Positions 10,009 through 22,786 are shown, numbered from the stretch's first letter. The stretch: DNA of 64,000 nucleotides from Inonotus obliquus (GCA_032164295.1 JAJHTX010000002.1:3658001-3722000); one strand, 5' to 3'. Numbers and translations are program-made. Notes: a model not told the origin generated them from the letters alone.

Positions 10009-13000
10009 TTACGCTGGTGAAGTATGTGAAGGTTTAGGTGTCTGGGTACTTCCATTTGCTTGGAGAATCATGGTCTCTATTCCAGTGTTCACTCCCATCC
10101 CACTCCCATTAGTCGTCCCGCTATAATTCCCACTCCCATTCGCACCCGTATTATTCACAGAACCCAACGCACCAGAACTCCGCAAAACACTCATCACGTC
10201 AGGTAACTGACTCACACGCTCCAGCATCTCCCGTAACTTATCCATCTGCTGTTGTGTCCCATAATTTCCATGAATATTTTCCCTAAGTATCTTTACGACG
10301 TCTGCTTTTTGTTCTTGCAGTCGTTGGTCGATATCGGTTCGAATGACTTTGACGAGGTGTGGTAGAAGGGCTTGTGTGAGTTCTTCGATTGATGATATGT
10401 ATGGTGGCGGAACGGAGGTGACTGTGGAGGATTGGATTGCCAGAGTGAGTGCTTGGCGTAATGACTGCGTTTCTTCGATGTTAGCCACCAGTTGAGCTTG
10501 CATAGCACTCGTCCGCGAGGCGTTTTCTTCAATTGCTGCACGGACCTACAAAAGACGCAGATAAATATGTCGATTTTCAAGCATTGAAGTAAGAAAATCA
10601 CCATACCTTCACACTCTCAGCCTCCACCCTCGCCCTTTCCTCCTCCGCCCTGTTCTGCACACTCTGGACACCCGCGACACGTTCGATTAAATCCGCAACC
10701 TCACCGGCAAGCTCCTGCACCTCTTTATCCATCTGTCCCATCTCTTCTCCCAGCTTCTTAACGCGTTCAGACTGGCCCGAGCGCGCGCTGCGTAGTATTT
10801 CTTCCCGCGAACGATCGACTTGCGTTTCGATTATGGCGACGAGCTCTTCCTGTCGCTGTGCCTCATCTTGATTGAAGAGATTCTCGAGCTCGTGATATGA
10901 CGATTCGAGCTTGGTAAGGCGATGCCCGAGTACTCGGAGGTGTATTGAGCTGCTGGAGGACGAGAGGGGTCCGGTAGAAGCAGAACCAACAACAGCTTCG
11001 CCTGTCAGAGGAGGAACGTTCGAAGCCAGAGAAGGAGACATAGGACCAAGAGTAGCCGAAGCAGAGTCACTGGCATATGCACTATCGTCACCTATCCTTC
11101 GGCGTTTCAGCCCTTGTCGGATCTCCCCAGGCTCCCAGTCCATAGACTCCGACTCAGGCGGAGCTGACGTCGACATGGTCGAGCCACCTCCTAACCTTGC
11201 GCGCGCTGACACGAGCAGTGCAACCTCCTTCATCTGTTTATCGAGCTTAAAGATCGTATCAGATAGCACGCTCATCCTCTCTTTTATCTCCGCTTGCTCG
11301 TCTTCTACCAACTTCCTCTGCTTCAGCTTTTCCTCTTGTTCCACCTTAATCTGATCCTTCTTGACAGGATCATATTCATCAGGCCGATGACGAACAGGCC
11401 AGAAATCCAGCTCAAGTATTTTTTGTTGGGAACTCTTGATGCGTTCGGCTGCTGCATCGACTTGCGCTTGGGCAGTTTGCAGGGACGTGTTAACTTGGTC
11501 GCGCACAGCGGGAGGTAAGTTCGTTGTCCGATCAGGAGCAGCAAGTGCGTGGAGTTGCTTAGAGTCGGCAAGCCGCTCGGTATATGCGCGTTTTGCTGCC
11601 ACTGCTTCGCTCAAAAGTCTAAGTGTCATGAAAGATAAATTTAGCAACTTTGGCGTAACACATTTAGACGTAATTAAACGCACTCTATCCTCTTATCCCA
11701 TATTGCTGCCCTCTCCTCTCGCGTCAACTCTTCTTTCTTAAGGCTGACCGGCGTCTGCGACGAAGCAAGGAACATTGGTTTAGGTGGAACAACGTATGGG
11801 TTCGTCGGCGGAACCGATGCCGCAGACAGAGGCGCAACAAGCGTCGAAGTCGACGCCGTCGACACGGGCGTCGGAGGTGGTAACATCGACATCGCTGCAC
11901 CAATTGCAGACGTGAGGACTTCAGGCGGAACACCAAAGGTATTCGAGGAAGGCGCTGGTATGGTAGTACTGCTTGCGATGGATGAACGCGACTGCGAGCT
12001 TGGTGGACGGGCGACGGGAGGAATAGGTTCCGGTATGTGAGGCGGAGGCGGTGGAGGAATGGAAGGAGAAGGAGGTCGTTGAGGTAAGGGAGTAAGAACA
12101 GAGCCAGACGCCTGAGAGGTGTCTTGGATTTGGGCTAAGAGATAGGCGCCAATTCAATTAGGAAATACGTTGATCAGCGCGATATAATCCCGCCGAAAAT
12201 GATTAGACATTGTGAAAGCAAAACCTTTAAATCAACCGTGAAGGAAGACTCACCTGTGTCGTTACTAGTTTTGAGGTTAGAATCAAGTCCCAGGCTGGTC
12301 AGAAGACCTCTCAGAGATGAAGGTCCTTTCGGGGTGTATCCCAGTCCTGGATCTCGGTCAAAGAGACGATTCAGGACGGATCCCGACTCGTCTGTGGTGC
12401 CTGTGGGTTGGAGAGGAGGGGACTGCGAAACTGCTTGTTTGTGGCTGTTTGAAAGGTTGGAAAAAGAGCCGAATTTCGATGAGTCACTCGCGCGACGGTC
12501 CCGGTCTTGCTCACGGCTATTGCCCTTCCGATCGTAGTCGTAAGTCTTCTTATTCTTATCCCACTCTCGTTCTTTGCTATACTTCCGTGGTCGTTTGTAG
12601 TCGTATTTGCCTCCTTCGCGGGAGTAGTTGCGTGAAGTTGGTCCGTTACTGGTAGTAATGGGATTTCTTGCCCAACCCCGATCCCTTTCGCCTCTAAACG
12701 GAGATGCCGATCTACGCGGTCCGACGCGCTTGGACAACAACGGCGTCCTGTCCTTGTCCGAAAAGTTGTAACGTAGCGTCGGGGATCCGGGTTCTTCTTT
12801 TACAGAAATGCGTCTTTCGGATGATCTACTCCTACTGCGCTTCCTTGGAGGGGGTTCAGGAGTGCGTGGCACGCGTCCGTCCGGATAGTCTTTGGGCTGG
12901 AGATATGGCGAGAGGGCTGCCGTCTTCCAATCCGGATGGTCTGGATGGGCGTACCAGCACCTGTCTGCTGTTCGTGTGCAGCCTGTGCTAGAAGACCATC

Positions 13001-13163
13001 CGCGTCGTACTCTGTCTGGGTTTATTCGTGGATTACCTACGTCGTTGTACCACTGTAAAAGTTATAATTGAGAAGCGCCCAGGAATGAATTGGGCGTTTA
13101 AAAGAGCTCGTTACTTACTTTACATCTCGTTTTCTTAGAAACGCCGTCGTTATTGGGAGGCAT
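10009..13163 (-). CDS. CCCH-like zinc finger, RS-type and coiled-coil nuclear protein
   Basis: I do not recognise an orthologue. Five exons on the minus strand: 13163-13119, 13052-12254, 12134-11684, 11618-10607 and 10545-10009, giving 947 residues with all phases closing. The N-terminus, spliced after RCK, gives a Cys-rich unit ending GCTRTADRCWYAHP, which looks like a CCCH finger (C-x6-C-x3-H) with an unusually long first spacing. An Arg/Ser/Asp-rich region follows (RKRSRSRSSERR; many DRD and YDY repeats), like splicing or RNA-processing factors. Next comes a Pro/Ser linker, then a long charged coiled coil beginning at ELTREERAAIWDKR, with heptads through exon 4. The tail is Gly/Asn/Ser-rich. 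A nuclear RNA-binding or processing role is inference. The ATG at 13163 is the first available in the CCCH frame. Confidence 0.75.
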
Positions 13164-13620
13164 CGTCGTGCGGTGCTTCGAGTGATATGGAAGACCCACG
13201 CCGATTATCCTAAATTACCATTACATTTTCGTCCAATTGAGATCGGCGTATGCTTTCCTGTTTTGGAGAAATGCACAAAATTAAATTAAATAACACGTTG
13301 CGAACACGAGGCCGTGAGAAATCGATGGGTGTACAAATAAAAGAATCCTCGTGTGACAATGTACAAACAATGTGACAAGTTATTATTTATTTCCCAATGT
13401 TCAACTTTTCATTTCTTCACTACTCTTTCTTGCGATCCCTCACTTTCTCATCTACATCCTCGAGCGCCCTTTGTCGACGCCGTCGAGTGTCTCGTCGCCC
13501 GTCGACTCAATATCTTAGCCCACCACGTCTGCAACGACTTCCTTCGTGACCTACGAGCGTCCTCGCACCGTTCGCCCAGCAACTTCTATTTCCCCTTCCG
13601 CCTCAGTTAGTGTAAAGAAC
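13164..13620. promoter_or_regulatory. Divergent promoter region, CCCH gene and coiled-coil membrane gene
   Basis: This is 457 bp between opposed start codons. The half nearest the plus-strand gene is strongly pyrimidine-rich on the plus strand (13395-13460, CT tracts), a common fungal core-promoter feature. No TATA box is obvious. Confidence 0.45.
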
Positions 13621-14900
13621 ATGGCAAACCCTTCCTCATCCCATCATGACCGCGACCGTGAGCGTGAACGGGTCATCCGCGAGCGCTCACATCACCATCA
13701 TCGGACCATCTCATCTACTACATTGCTCCTCATCCTTTCTCTAGTCCTCGCCGTCTTGGCCGTAATGCTCTCTTTGCCCTCAACCCGCGGTGGATCAGCT
13801 GGGAGTGCATTAGATGCCCTTCGCGGCGGAGGAGCCGATTCGACAACGAACGGTGCTGGTATCTGGGGCTCGTTCTTCAACCCACGTCGTTCAGAGGCAC
13901 TCATCTCCCGTGAACACACCGTTGCGAAGCGCGAGAGTGAAGTCGCTCAGCGTGAAGCCGACTTGCTCGCTGGTGCTCTGGTTACTTGCTCACCATATGC
14001 CACCGTAACAGAAGTCATCGAGACTATGGCACCCGTCCAGACCATCTACAAGGAGGTTGTTCACCACACCGAGAACGCGGTTGCGGTTTCTTCGCCAGTA
14101 CCGACGATAGTTGAGACCAACACGAGCGAGCTCACGAAACGCATTGAAGACCTCATTCAGCGCGAAACTAAAGTAGCCGAACGCGAAAAGGACATGAGCC
14201 GTCGCGAAGAGACCCTCAACCGCCGTGAACACGACGTGCAGCGTCGCGAGGCGTGGGTATTGGATCAGCTCATGTGAGCGCGTTTATTCGATTTTTTACG
14301 TATTTTTGGAATCCCACTGACCCTGATATGCTGTTTTCTTGACCATCAGCACTCTCGGCAATGACCCGCAAGTAATTGAGGAGGAATACGTGATCGACCA
14401 GCCGACAGGTGGCAAGCGCAAAGTCAAGGTACCACCTTTTTCGAATCCTCGCCGCTCCGAGCTCTGAGACGAAGGAGGGTGCTCAAGTCTCTCCGTATAT
14501 ACCTTGCCTCTTCGAACATGTACGGATTCGTTCCCTCTCCTTCGTCCGGGGTTCGGGACGGTTTCCGTACCCCGCCAAAGACGTGTTGCTGACTGTACTT
14601 CAATTTCTTCTCTTGTAGGTCATTCCTCCACTTCCGACTGACAGGCCAGTAACACACACCGAGAAACGTTCCGTCCCCGTGTCAACTCGATCAAGTCCTA
14701 CTTTAGCTACACCTTCACCAGCCAGCACGCGTCCTGCCGAGTTTCCTCGTCCCGTCTCTTTCAGTGTTCCGAATGAGCCTCCAACAATTCCAACAACGGT
14801 GTCTGAGATTATATACGAGAACGTTCCGGAGCCAGAAGAAGAGGATGATGAAACTATCACTGTTCGACGGACGGTCCGCCCTCGTCTTCGACCTTGGTAA
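13621..14900 (+). CDS. Predicted single-pass membrane protein with coiled coil
   Basis: This is an unrecognised protein of 337 residues from exons 13621-14273, 14350-14428 and 14619-14900. The ATG at 13621 sits in a good context (AACATGGC). Residues 8-28 are His/Arg-rich and charged, followed by one hydrophobic span (34-52, TLLLILSLVLAVLAVMLSL), suggesting a type II or tail-in membrane topology. After a Gly-rich linker come repeated heptads of the pattern REx(2)VAxRE (TVAKRESEVAQREADL, then RETKVAEREKDMSRREETL), so a lumenal or cytosolic coiled coil is likely. A conserved-looking hydrophobic patch (CSPYATVTEVIETM) lies between the two heptad blocks. The C-terminal third is Pro/Thr/Glu-rich and ends in RRTVRPRLRPW. 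Function is unknown. Confidence 0.8.
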
Positions 14901-15815
14901 ATACGCGAAAAATGTATTCATTCCATTCTATGGCTGGACGGACTTGATGACGATTCATGGTTTCTCCCTCGCGGCATGGTCCGAGGCGCGTATCGATGTA
15001 ATATTGCTGTTTTGTTGGATCACTTCCTCTTTTCCTTATGTCTTCCTTTTCTTGTCTTGCTCCCCGTTGCATTGATGTTTCTCCCTATCTACTCTCGCGT
15101 CTCCTTTTTTTGCCCTTGTACCACACAGCGATACCTCACCCATACTCACCTCACGAATGAACGATCGCACATCCGATATGCATGATTTGACTCTTGATCT
15201 CACTTTCATTTTCACTCTACTCATCATATCCACTATATCTGATATAAATGATGGATGGTTCTGCGTAGACAACCTTTGCTTGGGATCGTGTTTAATGTAT
15301 GTATGTACTCGCGTGTACGTACCTCCTGTACATAGAAAGGTGTACATGGGTGTACACGTTGGTATCCCGTCCTGTACTCCACGGCCCAAATTATTGTTTT
15401 GAAATAAATGGCAATTGGACAGTACTAGTCGGATTTTGATGGTGTAAAGAAACGATGAATTACCAGACCAACAACTGCAGAACACTGATTAATGGCAGAA
15501 GGCAAAGATAAGACTATAAGTGTCATGTACATTTCTTGAAGCGGAATGTATTCGCAGGAATACGAACTCCTGAAGTGACACCTTGGAGTTAGTTGGAAGT
15601 GTGTAATGTAATAATGGTGAGCGTAAGCAAGATTAATGCCAGGAAGGAACGAGGAGATGAACTGGGATACGTCAACAATGCTGACACTGCAAGTACAGAG
15701 CGTAAAGTGAAGACAGTGACAGGAACCAATCAACGAAAGAGAGAGCGAAAAGGTTAGTACTCTAGTCACCCGAGCCACTGATGAGAATGTTAAGATAGGT
15801 AGCCCTCAAAAGTCT
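14901..15815. other. 915-bp convergent 3' spacer with GTAC-rich cluster
   Basis: It lies between the stop codons of the coiled-coil membrane gene and SMC6. No coding region is supported. Bases 15297-15360 contain six or so TGTAC/GTACA words, several palindromic. An AATAAA at about 15403 could be a polyadenylation signal for the upstream gene. Confidence 0.45.
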
Positions 15816-18800
15816 TCATCCAAGCGTCGTCTGTCCACGCTCGGGATCACTCATCCGATGTACACGAACGGAGGGACCAAACGTCACGCCGTTCATGTTC
15901 TGAGGGGTGATGAGGATGTATTGTTTGCTGTCTGATGCATTGGCTGTATCGATCTAATATGAAAAGAGCAGGATTAGCGATCATACACGATAAGGGTGAC
16001 GAAGAGAAGTCATGGAAGTTGAGGATATGGGAATATGAGAACTCGCGAAGTGAACACTTACCATCATCTTCATGGAAATACGCCTATTGACTGCATCCAT
16101 ATACACATCAAACTCATCAAGACACCGAATCGGACAGCCGATAGCCTCCCAAAGAGCCAAGAGTAAACAAATGGTCGAAAACGATTTCTCCCCTCCACTC
16201 AAACTCTTCGGATCCTTATTCAACCCTTGAGTAGCAGCTGCATCGTCCGTCTGGACTTTCAACTCTAGTTTCTGTTTTTCATGATCGAAGAGGACTTTGC
16301 CGAAGTAGGCCCGGGTGGAAAGATGATGCTGGAATTGGAGTTTTGTGCGCAGGGCAATGTGTCGACGGAAGTCATGCCAGCGTTCGAGGCGGCGGTTGAC
16401 TGATTGTTTTAGCATCTGGGGACACGGGTCTTGAGTACTAGAAACACTGACTAGAGGGGTCAGGGTCATTAACACATACCTTGTTGAGTGTTGAGAGATT
16501 CTTGAGGTCTAGTTCCGTGTCTCTGTACTTTCGTTTTGTCTGCATGAGAGCTTCTTCGAGCTCCTCCAAGGAGGCACCGTTCCTAAAGAAAATCAGTGTA
16601 ATCATTCAAAGCCTTCATCATACCGAACTCACTCCTTCTCTTGTCTTTTGAGAGCCTCTTCAACTGACTTCAGCTCCCGCTCGACTTCCTGTACCTTGCG
16701 CGGATTCTCGACTCTTTTACCGCCACAGAATTCCTCGGCCTCTTTGGTCCAGTTCTATAGACGTTACAATTCCACATGAACGAGGTTTCGTAAGTCGCAT
16801 TTGATCGATGTCACGCACCTCGTACTCGTCTTGCAAGAGCCTAGCAGCCTTCTCCAGTTCTTCAACGCTCTTCTGTTCCTCCTTTACCTTTACCTCAGCG
16901 ACTCTGATCTCTTCCTGCGCTCGACTGCGTTTGCCAGCGGCCTCAACAACTTCGTTCTAACGAAGAATGTGAACTTCCTTTGAACTAGATTCTTATAAGA
17001 GAAGCGGTAACTCACACTTAGGTCATTCCTCTTCGATTCGAACTCATCTATTTGCGTCTTGATCTTGTTCGCTTCCTCGAGTAGAGGCTTTTGTTGTTGC
17101 TCGACTTCGCTCTTAGCAGCGACAAGATCCTTGAACTGGTTGATGATGTTATCCCTCGTCTCCTCCGCTTCCTACGTTTCGCGGTGGTAAGCGATCTTGG
17201 TAAGGTGAGATTATGAAGTCAGCGAACCTTCAGGGCCTCCTCCAAAGAAGCAATGTTAACTGGAACGTCGTCATTATGTTGATTTTGCAAGTTTCGCAAA
17301 CTTTGCTTTTCTTTGAACAATTCACCGTCCAAGCTCCTCGCCTCGTCCTTGTACGGAAGGTTAACTGAAGGATTATATATGGTTTGGACGAACGTTTACC
17401 TTGAGTAGTGCCTGTCGCTTGTTCAAGTTGTCCAACTCTTGTTTGAGCTGACTGGTTATTTCTCTTGCATCATTGAATGCCTTGTCAGCGGTGTGCTTTC
17501 GTGACGCCCAGTGTCTAGAAAGCTCCCGTCAACGGACAGTACGATCTAGGTTCAAGGTAGTTCACGCACTGCTTCGCTTCTCCCGTGTCTGTATAAGAGA
17601 AATACCACCTCTTGGGGTCGTTGTGCTTGAGCTCGAATATAGGCTGTGAGTATGAACCACCATCTCTGTGATAGCATACGCACATCAACGAGGTTACCTG
17701 AATAAAGTCACACGGAAGTACCACTTACGGATATACAGTGACCCTATAGAGGTCCGCAGATAAAGCCAATCCTACGCCTCCAGATTCGCCCCCGCGAACT
17801 TGTTCTGCCAATTGCTGCGCCTCAGCGCGTGTGGAAGCAAGAAGAAATCTCTCGATTCGATTGTTATTGATGAATATCCGCTTGACATAGTCATCGGAGA
17901 ACTTGCCAATGCAAATTAGACATCGGTCGAATAAATCCAACCGCAAATTACCTGGAGAGCCCGTAAGACCGTCAACAATCCCTGGGGAGGTTCACCACTA
18001 CTGTAGTCGAATGCCTCATCCGCTGCGACAAAGATCTGCATATGTGCACTACAATAGAGTTTCCTTCGAGTCAGAAGAAACTTGCTAAAAATCTAGACAA
18101 TGGACAGACTTTTGCGAGTCCACCAGAAGCTTTCTCAGCTTTGGTCGATCCCTGGCATCGGTTATGGCGAATGAGGACATTGCAGATCCCAATATCGCAC
18201 CCAATACCTCGGCCCATTTCTTATCACCGAGCAAGACAGACGCGCCTAGTGGTCCGACGGGAATTTTGCCGTGCCATTGAGTTTCTTTGATTCTCTGGAG
18301 CAGCCGCGGGACTTCACGACCGAACGTTTCAACCCTATCGAAACGTCTGGCCTCTTGATCGAGTTTACGCAATTCCCCAGAAGCATGATCTGACGCTGAT
18401 TTATTGTTCGACATCGTTATCGTTTGCTGTGCTATTTCCTTCTTCACAGGGCCAAGTCTTTCGTCGATTTGTCGAAGCTCATCGTTAATCCGGTTACGAC
18501 GCGTTTCGCGCTCGCTTATGGCCTGTTTTGCAGCTTCCATTTTGCGGTGCCGTTCCTCCTGCTCGGCTTTCTTATCCTCTTGTAGCTTCTTGGTCTCAAC
18601 CGCAATTCTTTCGTTGAGATCGTTAATCGTGACCTTTGCGGTATTGAGTTCGACCGTCATTTCCTTCTCACTCGCCTGGGAAGATAGTTAAAACGGTTTC
18701 ATTAATAGCCAGAGGACTACTTACCAGATAGTTCCGGATTTTCGTCTTGTTGGCTCTTAGTTGATCGTTGATCTCAGTTCGTTGACGGGTGAGATGGTCT

Positions 18801-20306
18801 ATATCACCAAGATCCTTGATCTCCGCTTCAAGTCTGGCTATTTTTTCGCTGTAATCCGCGAAGACTTTCTAATCGGGGGTTCAGAAAATACGAAAAGGAG
18901 TAGTTTCTCATTTCTACCTTTGCTGCAGTCACTTTGTCCTGCATCTTAGGTACCTTCCTTTGCCTCTTCGCTAGCTCCTCAATCTTTCCTTTCATTTCCT
19001 ACACGTTGATCAATGATGAGCTGTATGTGAAACAGTGGAACCAAGAACCGTTACCTCTTCTTTCTGAGCAACATGTGCCCATGCTTGCTCTTGCTTCAAT
19101 TCTCCTATCCTTTCTCGTGTCTGTAGCGCTAGTTGAGCGCCTTTGTAACGATTCTGTGCCTCTGCAACGGCCCTCTTCAGGTCGGGCAAAGCTTCTTTCT
19201 TCACTTCTAATATCCGATATGTCTTCGTGATATTTTCTAGGCACGTCTCATACTCCTCGCTCAGTTGCTTCAGTTGTGTACCTCTCAAGAAGAACTGCAT
19301 AGGTGACATCAGTTAGAAGTGATATCCAAGTCTTGGAATGATCACCTCGTATTTGTCACTAGCATGCGTCCCGCCAATAAATTGTCGAGCGGAATCTTGT
19401 TGAACGGAATTGAGTTGAAGTACATAGTGCAGAAGTCACGAGCACATACCCTGCGTTAGGATATTCATGGGATTGTCAACTTGAATATTCATATGGTCTA
19501 GGATCTTCGCAAGCTCGTCCTTCTTCGTGCTGATAGTTCTGCCATCCTTGCTCTTGATTTTATAACTACTCGATCCGGATTTGGTGAAGTTGCGAGTTAT
19601 AACAACTGATTTTCCGTAGACATCTGGTCTGTATGCTTCTTCTCCCTCGTTTTTAATGGTTACTGACACTTCGGCCCACCTAGAAATCATAAGCATCTCG
19701 GAGAAATAGATAATACTGGGACCTACGTTTTGCCTTCTTGGATGAAAGACTTCAGACCGCTACCACGGCCCGTAACAGCAGCCTTTCCACCAAGTGCGAT
19801 AGTCAAAGCTGTAAGTACAGCACTTTTCCCGCCTGTAGCATCCGTCAGAATGAGCAACTCACGCGACCCAGTAAGATCGCTCACTTCCGTTGTGGCCTAT
19901 ATGCAGACGAGTCAGCTATCACTCGAGAACATGCAAAGAATCTTACCGATAATGAAGTTTATTTGCGGACCAAATGTGAAAGACAGTCGCGAGTGACACA
20001 TGAACTGCTGCATCTCCAGAGACTGGATAATGCCGACTTCCGCGATTCGCTATGTGAGGCGCGTCAATCTCAGCTTGTCGTGAAGAACTAGTTTGTGTAA
20101 GAGTGTACCCCGCTATAACGCTGTTTCGCCTCGATTGAAGCAATGATTTGCCCGCCGAACGTAGCCTCGAATTGCTTCTGCTCCTCAGTCTCTTCCTCTG
20201 GGACTTGATCATCGTCATCGTCGACGCGCTGGCGCTTGGTAGCGGATAGCATCGTCGAGATGTCGGCATCACTGTCATCATCATTCGTTGCCCTACGTTT
20301 CCCCAT
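15816..20306 (-). CDS. SMC6: SMC6, core ATPase of the SMC5/6 complex
   Basis: It partners SMC5 to act on DNA in recombination and replication-stress repair. Exons on the minus strand: 20306-20109, 20049-19947, 19896-19885, 19832-19727, 19679-19450, 19395-19346, 19294-19055, 18998-18918, 18868-18725, 18675-18110, 18048-17952, 17901-17729, 17665-17570, 17514-17400, 17347-17228, 17171-17016, 16956-16819, 16754-16633, 16582-16480, 16415-16062 and 15953-15816: 21 exons, 1113 residues, matching yeast Smc6 in length. Walker A GHNGSGKS (101-108) is spread over three exons including one of 12 nt. Long coiled coils flank a hinge that includes QIFVAAD and [14 protein letters not shown]. The signature LSGGEKSFS (from 1022) and Walker [11 protein letters not shown] (DE 1050-1051) close the head, and the end [11 protein letters not shown] is typical of SMC6. 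The N-terminus is acidic with a basic KRQR patch. It is divergent from NUR1. Confidence 0.95.
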
Positions 20307-20513
20307 CGTGGGCGATTTGTGGATAATAACAGAGCTGCGGCGCGGTCACTGCTGGACTGGAGATGTGAAAGTGAATGAAAGAACACGAGGGCGAATCACG
20401 CTATGTCACAAAACGTGACGTCGCGCTTCACGGGTTGTCGCATGTTACGCACCGCGGCTCTCTTTTCAAGTTCAACTTCATCTTGTTGACCTATTTCCTG
20501 GTCATCTTCCACC
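20307..20513. promoter_or_regulatory. Compact SMC6/NUR1 bidirectional promoter
   Basis: 207 bp separate the two starts. It contains a TGACGTC core (20416-20422) inside AACGTGACGTCGCG, matching the ATF/CREB-type palindrome, plus GC-rich sequence and a CT-rich leader before NUR1. Use of this site by a bZIP factor is inference. Confidence 0.45.
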
Positions 20514-21963
20514 ATGTTTCACAACTTTATGAAGGCAAACAACAATGCGCCTAGTATTTCAGATGCATCATCGCGTCGACAGAGTCGGAACTTCGCCGAC
20601 TTGGGTACAAGCACGCCGCGAAGACAGTCCATGGTCAATGGATTCCGAACGCCTCGACAATCGCTCACTGGACTGCCTCAGATCTCGCCTTCGAGGTTAA
20701 CTGCTGTACCTGTTCCTCCCACAGAAGGTCCCTCTCGCTCTGCTTCGGTCCCGTTTGATTGGGACGCTGTGAGGCTAAGGAAGCCACCACCGTATGGTTC
20801 AGTTCTGGATGGTACAAAAGCGAAAGCCGCTCGTAGGAGCGAAGCCAACCAGAGGACTCCATCAAAACGCATCGTGAAACGGCCAAGCCTTTTCAAGAGG
20901 TGAATATGCTTTTAATCGTTTCTTTGTCGGGGTGATGACTGACACGTATTAGAATCACATCTCTGCCTGGTAGAATCGTGGACGAGATTTCAATGTTTCC
21001 CCACAACGTACCTGTACCAGACCCGAAACCGTGCGCGTGGATCATTGGTGGCGCAATGCACACTTTGAACCTCTTTGTCCGTATCTCGCAAAGTCGGCAA
21101 GTTGCTGAAGAAGAATTGCCATGGGCTGATCTATATTATGAACACAGAGGAACGAGCTGGTTTGACTGGGTGAGTGTCATCCTATCTAGCGTATGAAATA
21201 ATGCTTACGGGAAGAATATCAGACAACGCCTGTAACCTTCCTACTCATCGCATCGTCCTTTCTCATCGCCTTCCGTCTGCTTTCTCAAAACCGCGTCTAC
21301 CACATTCATCACAAAACCACTCTCGTCAATTCTCCCCGCGCCGCCTTTGTAGACGCGCAAATCGATCTCACACCACCTGAGATTCCTTCACTTACACGTC
21401 GTATCTTCTCTTGGCTGTGGTACCAGTTCAATGTTTCCTGGCGCTTCCTACTGAATTTCAAGCCTCCTGCTCCGCGTGTTGCACATGGCGCAAAAGTTGA
21501 GCGCGTGCAGCAGTTGAGTGTATGGGAACCTGGCGAATTGGAATTGAATCTCTTCTCTGTTTATTCCCCCGCACATGCGTTTTTGTGGATAGCGACGACA
21601 GGATCAAACTGGATTATCATGTTCACGATAATGGGTATTATTGGTCTACAGGTTCGTTTATTTCTTCCTATCTAGCCGATAAGCCTACAAAATGCTGAAT
21701 TGTTGATGCCAAATAGATCCGTCTCCTAACTAGCAGCTACTCTGGGATGTTGAAAGACAAGCAGATAATTTCTGCAGAGGTTATGCGCGAGTATAACCAG
21801 AATGTACGTCGGATCCCAATTATATTGTGCTCTCAAGTCGGGTCTTCTGACTCATACTTTCGTTGTACAGTTCGTAAATCCGCGTCTTAACCCTGTCCGC
21901 TATGACAAGGCCGTCATGACTCATCAAGCCGAAGTCGTAGACTACTGGTCCGAATACGAATGA
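20514..21963 (+). CDS. NUR1: Nuclear rim protein NUR1/Mug154 (DUF2418 family)
   Basis: This is an inner nuclear membrane protein; yeast Nur1 works with Heh1/Src1 to tether rDNA and silent chromatin, and fission yeast calls it Mug154. Exons: 20514-20899, 20953-21169, 21223-21651, 21717-21803 and 21871-21963, giving 403 residues. The N-terminal 120 residues are Ser/Arg-rich and disordered (RRQS, TPRRQS repeats, likely phosphorylated). They are followed by the family core: PWADLYYEHRGTSWFDW, a first membrane span (VTFLLIASSFLIAFRLL), the SWRFLLNFKPP segment, and a second span (WIIMFTIMGIIGLQ). The C-terminus ends EVMREYNQNFVNPRLNPVRYDK, also typical. The start ATG follows CCACC, a strong context. 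The gene shares a 207-bp promoter with SMC6. Confidence 0.87.
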
Positions 21964-22786
21964 GTGCAACATTTGCACAAGTTACTCCGTGCTACCTGGT
22001 ACGACCAAGCACGCTTGCATTGAAAACATGCCTTCCTTTTCCCCAGTGCATCTCTCCACTCTTCTTCCTTGTCGCCTTGTCGAATACTGCTTTATATCGC
22101 TGTGTTAATTCTCGAACCAGATCCACCTGATTCCATTCGTCCATTCATCGATCTTGCTTTCAGTTCGCTCGGCCTCCTGGAATATCACTCACTATGCAAT
22201 GCCTTATTCCTCTCTATTCAAATTCTTGTCACTGTTTCTTACTGTCACCCTCGCTCTTGTATAAGAGCCACTGGATTTATAAACCTCGCACATACTACGT
22301 AATAGAACTGGACATTGTTAAGTATCATGACGGGGGTTTGCTTTGGCTCCGAGGCACCAAGCTCCCAATTGAGAGACTACCCAATAGGGCGGCGATGAGT
22401 ATAAGTACGTGGCTTATCAGAATGAGGACCTGCGCTTTGAATGCAAGTGAACCTCAAAGATAAGTATCGGTCACGTAGACCACGTACCAGACCTTACAGC
22501 AACAAATATGATCGGATCTATCATGAGTGTACAGCGGTTCATGAGAAGGAACGCCACTAAAGCAAAGCGTTGAAATCCATTGATATTACTCTGGCATGTA
22601 TGTAGGCTACACGCAACGTTCTACAAGTACTATCCCGGATATAATTTCTTCGTTCATTCCGTCATCATCGTCATGATGCACACTCGCACACTACATAGTA
22701 CTCTGGCAACACACTCACGCACTACAAACATGACGACAAATTCACTTACTATCTCACAATATTAATACGTCCAATCCCTCGTGTCG

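Noticed and set aside
13546..13620. Upstream extension of the coiled-coil membrane gene
   Set aside because: The extended frame starts with GTG; the ATG at 13621 has a strong context and is followed by a plausible N-terminus.
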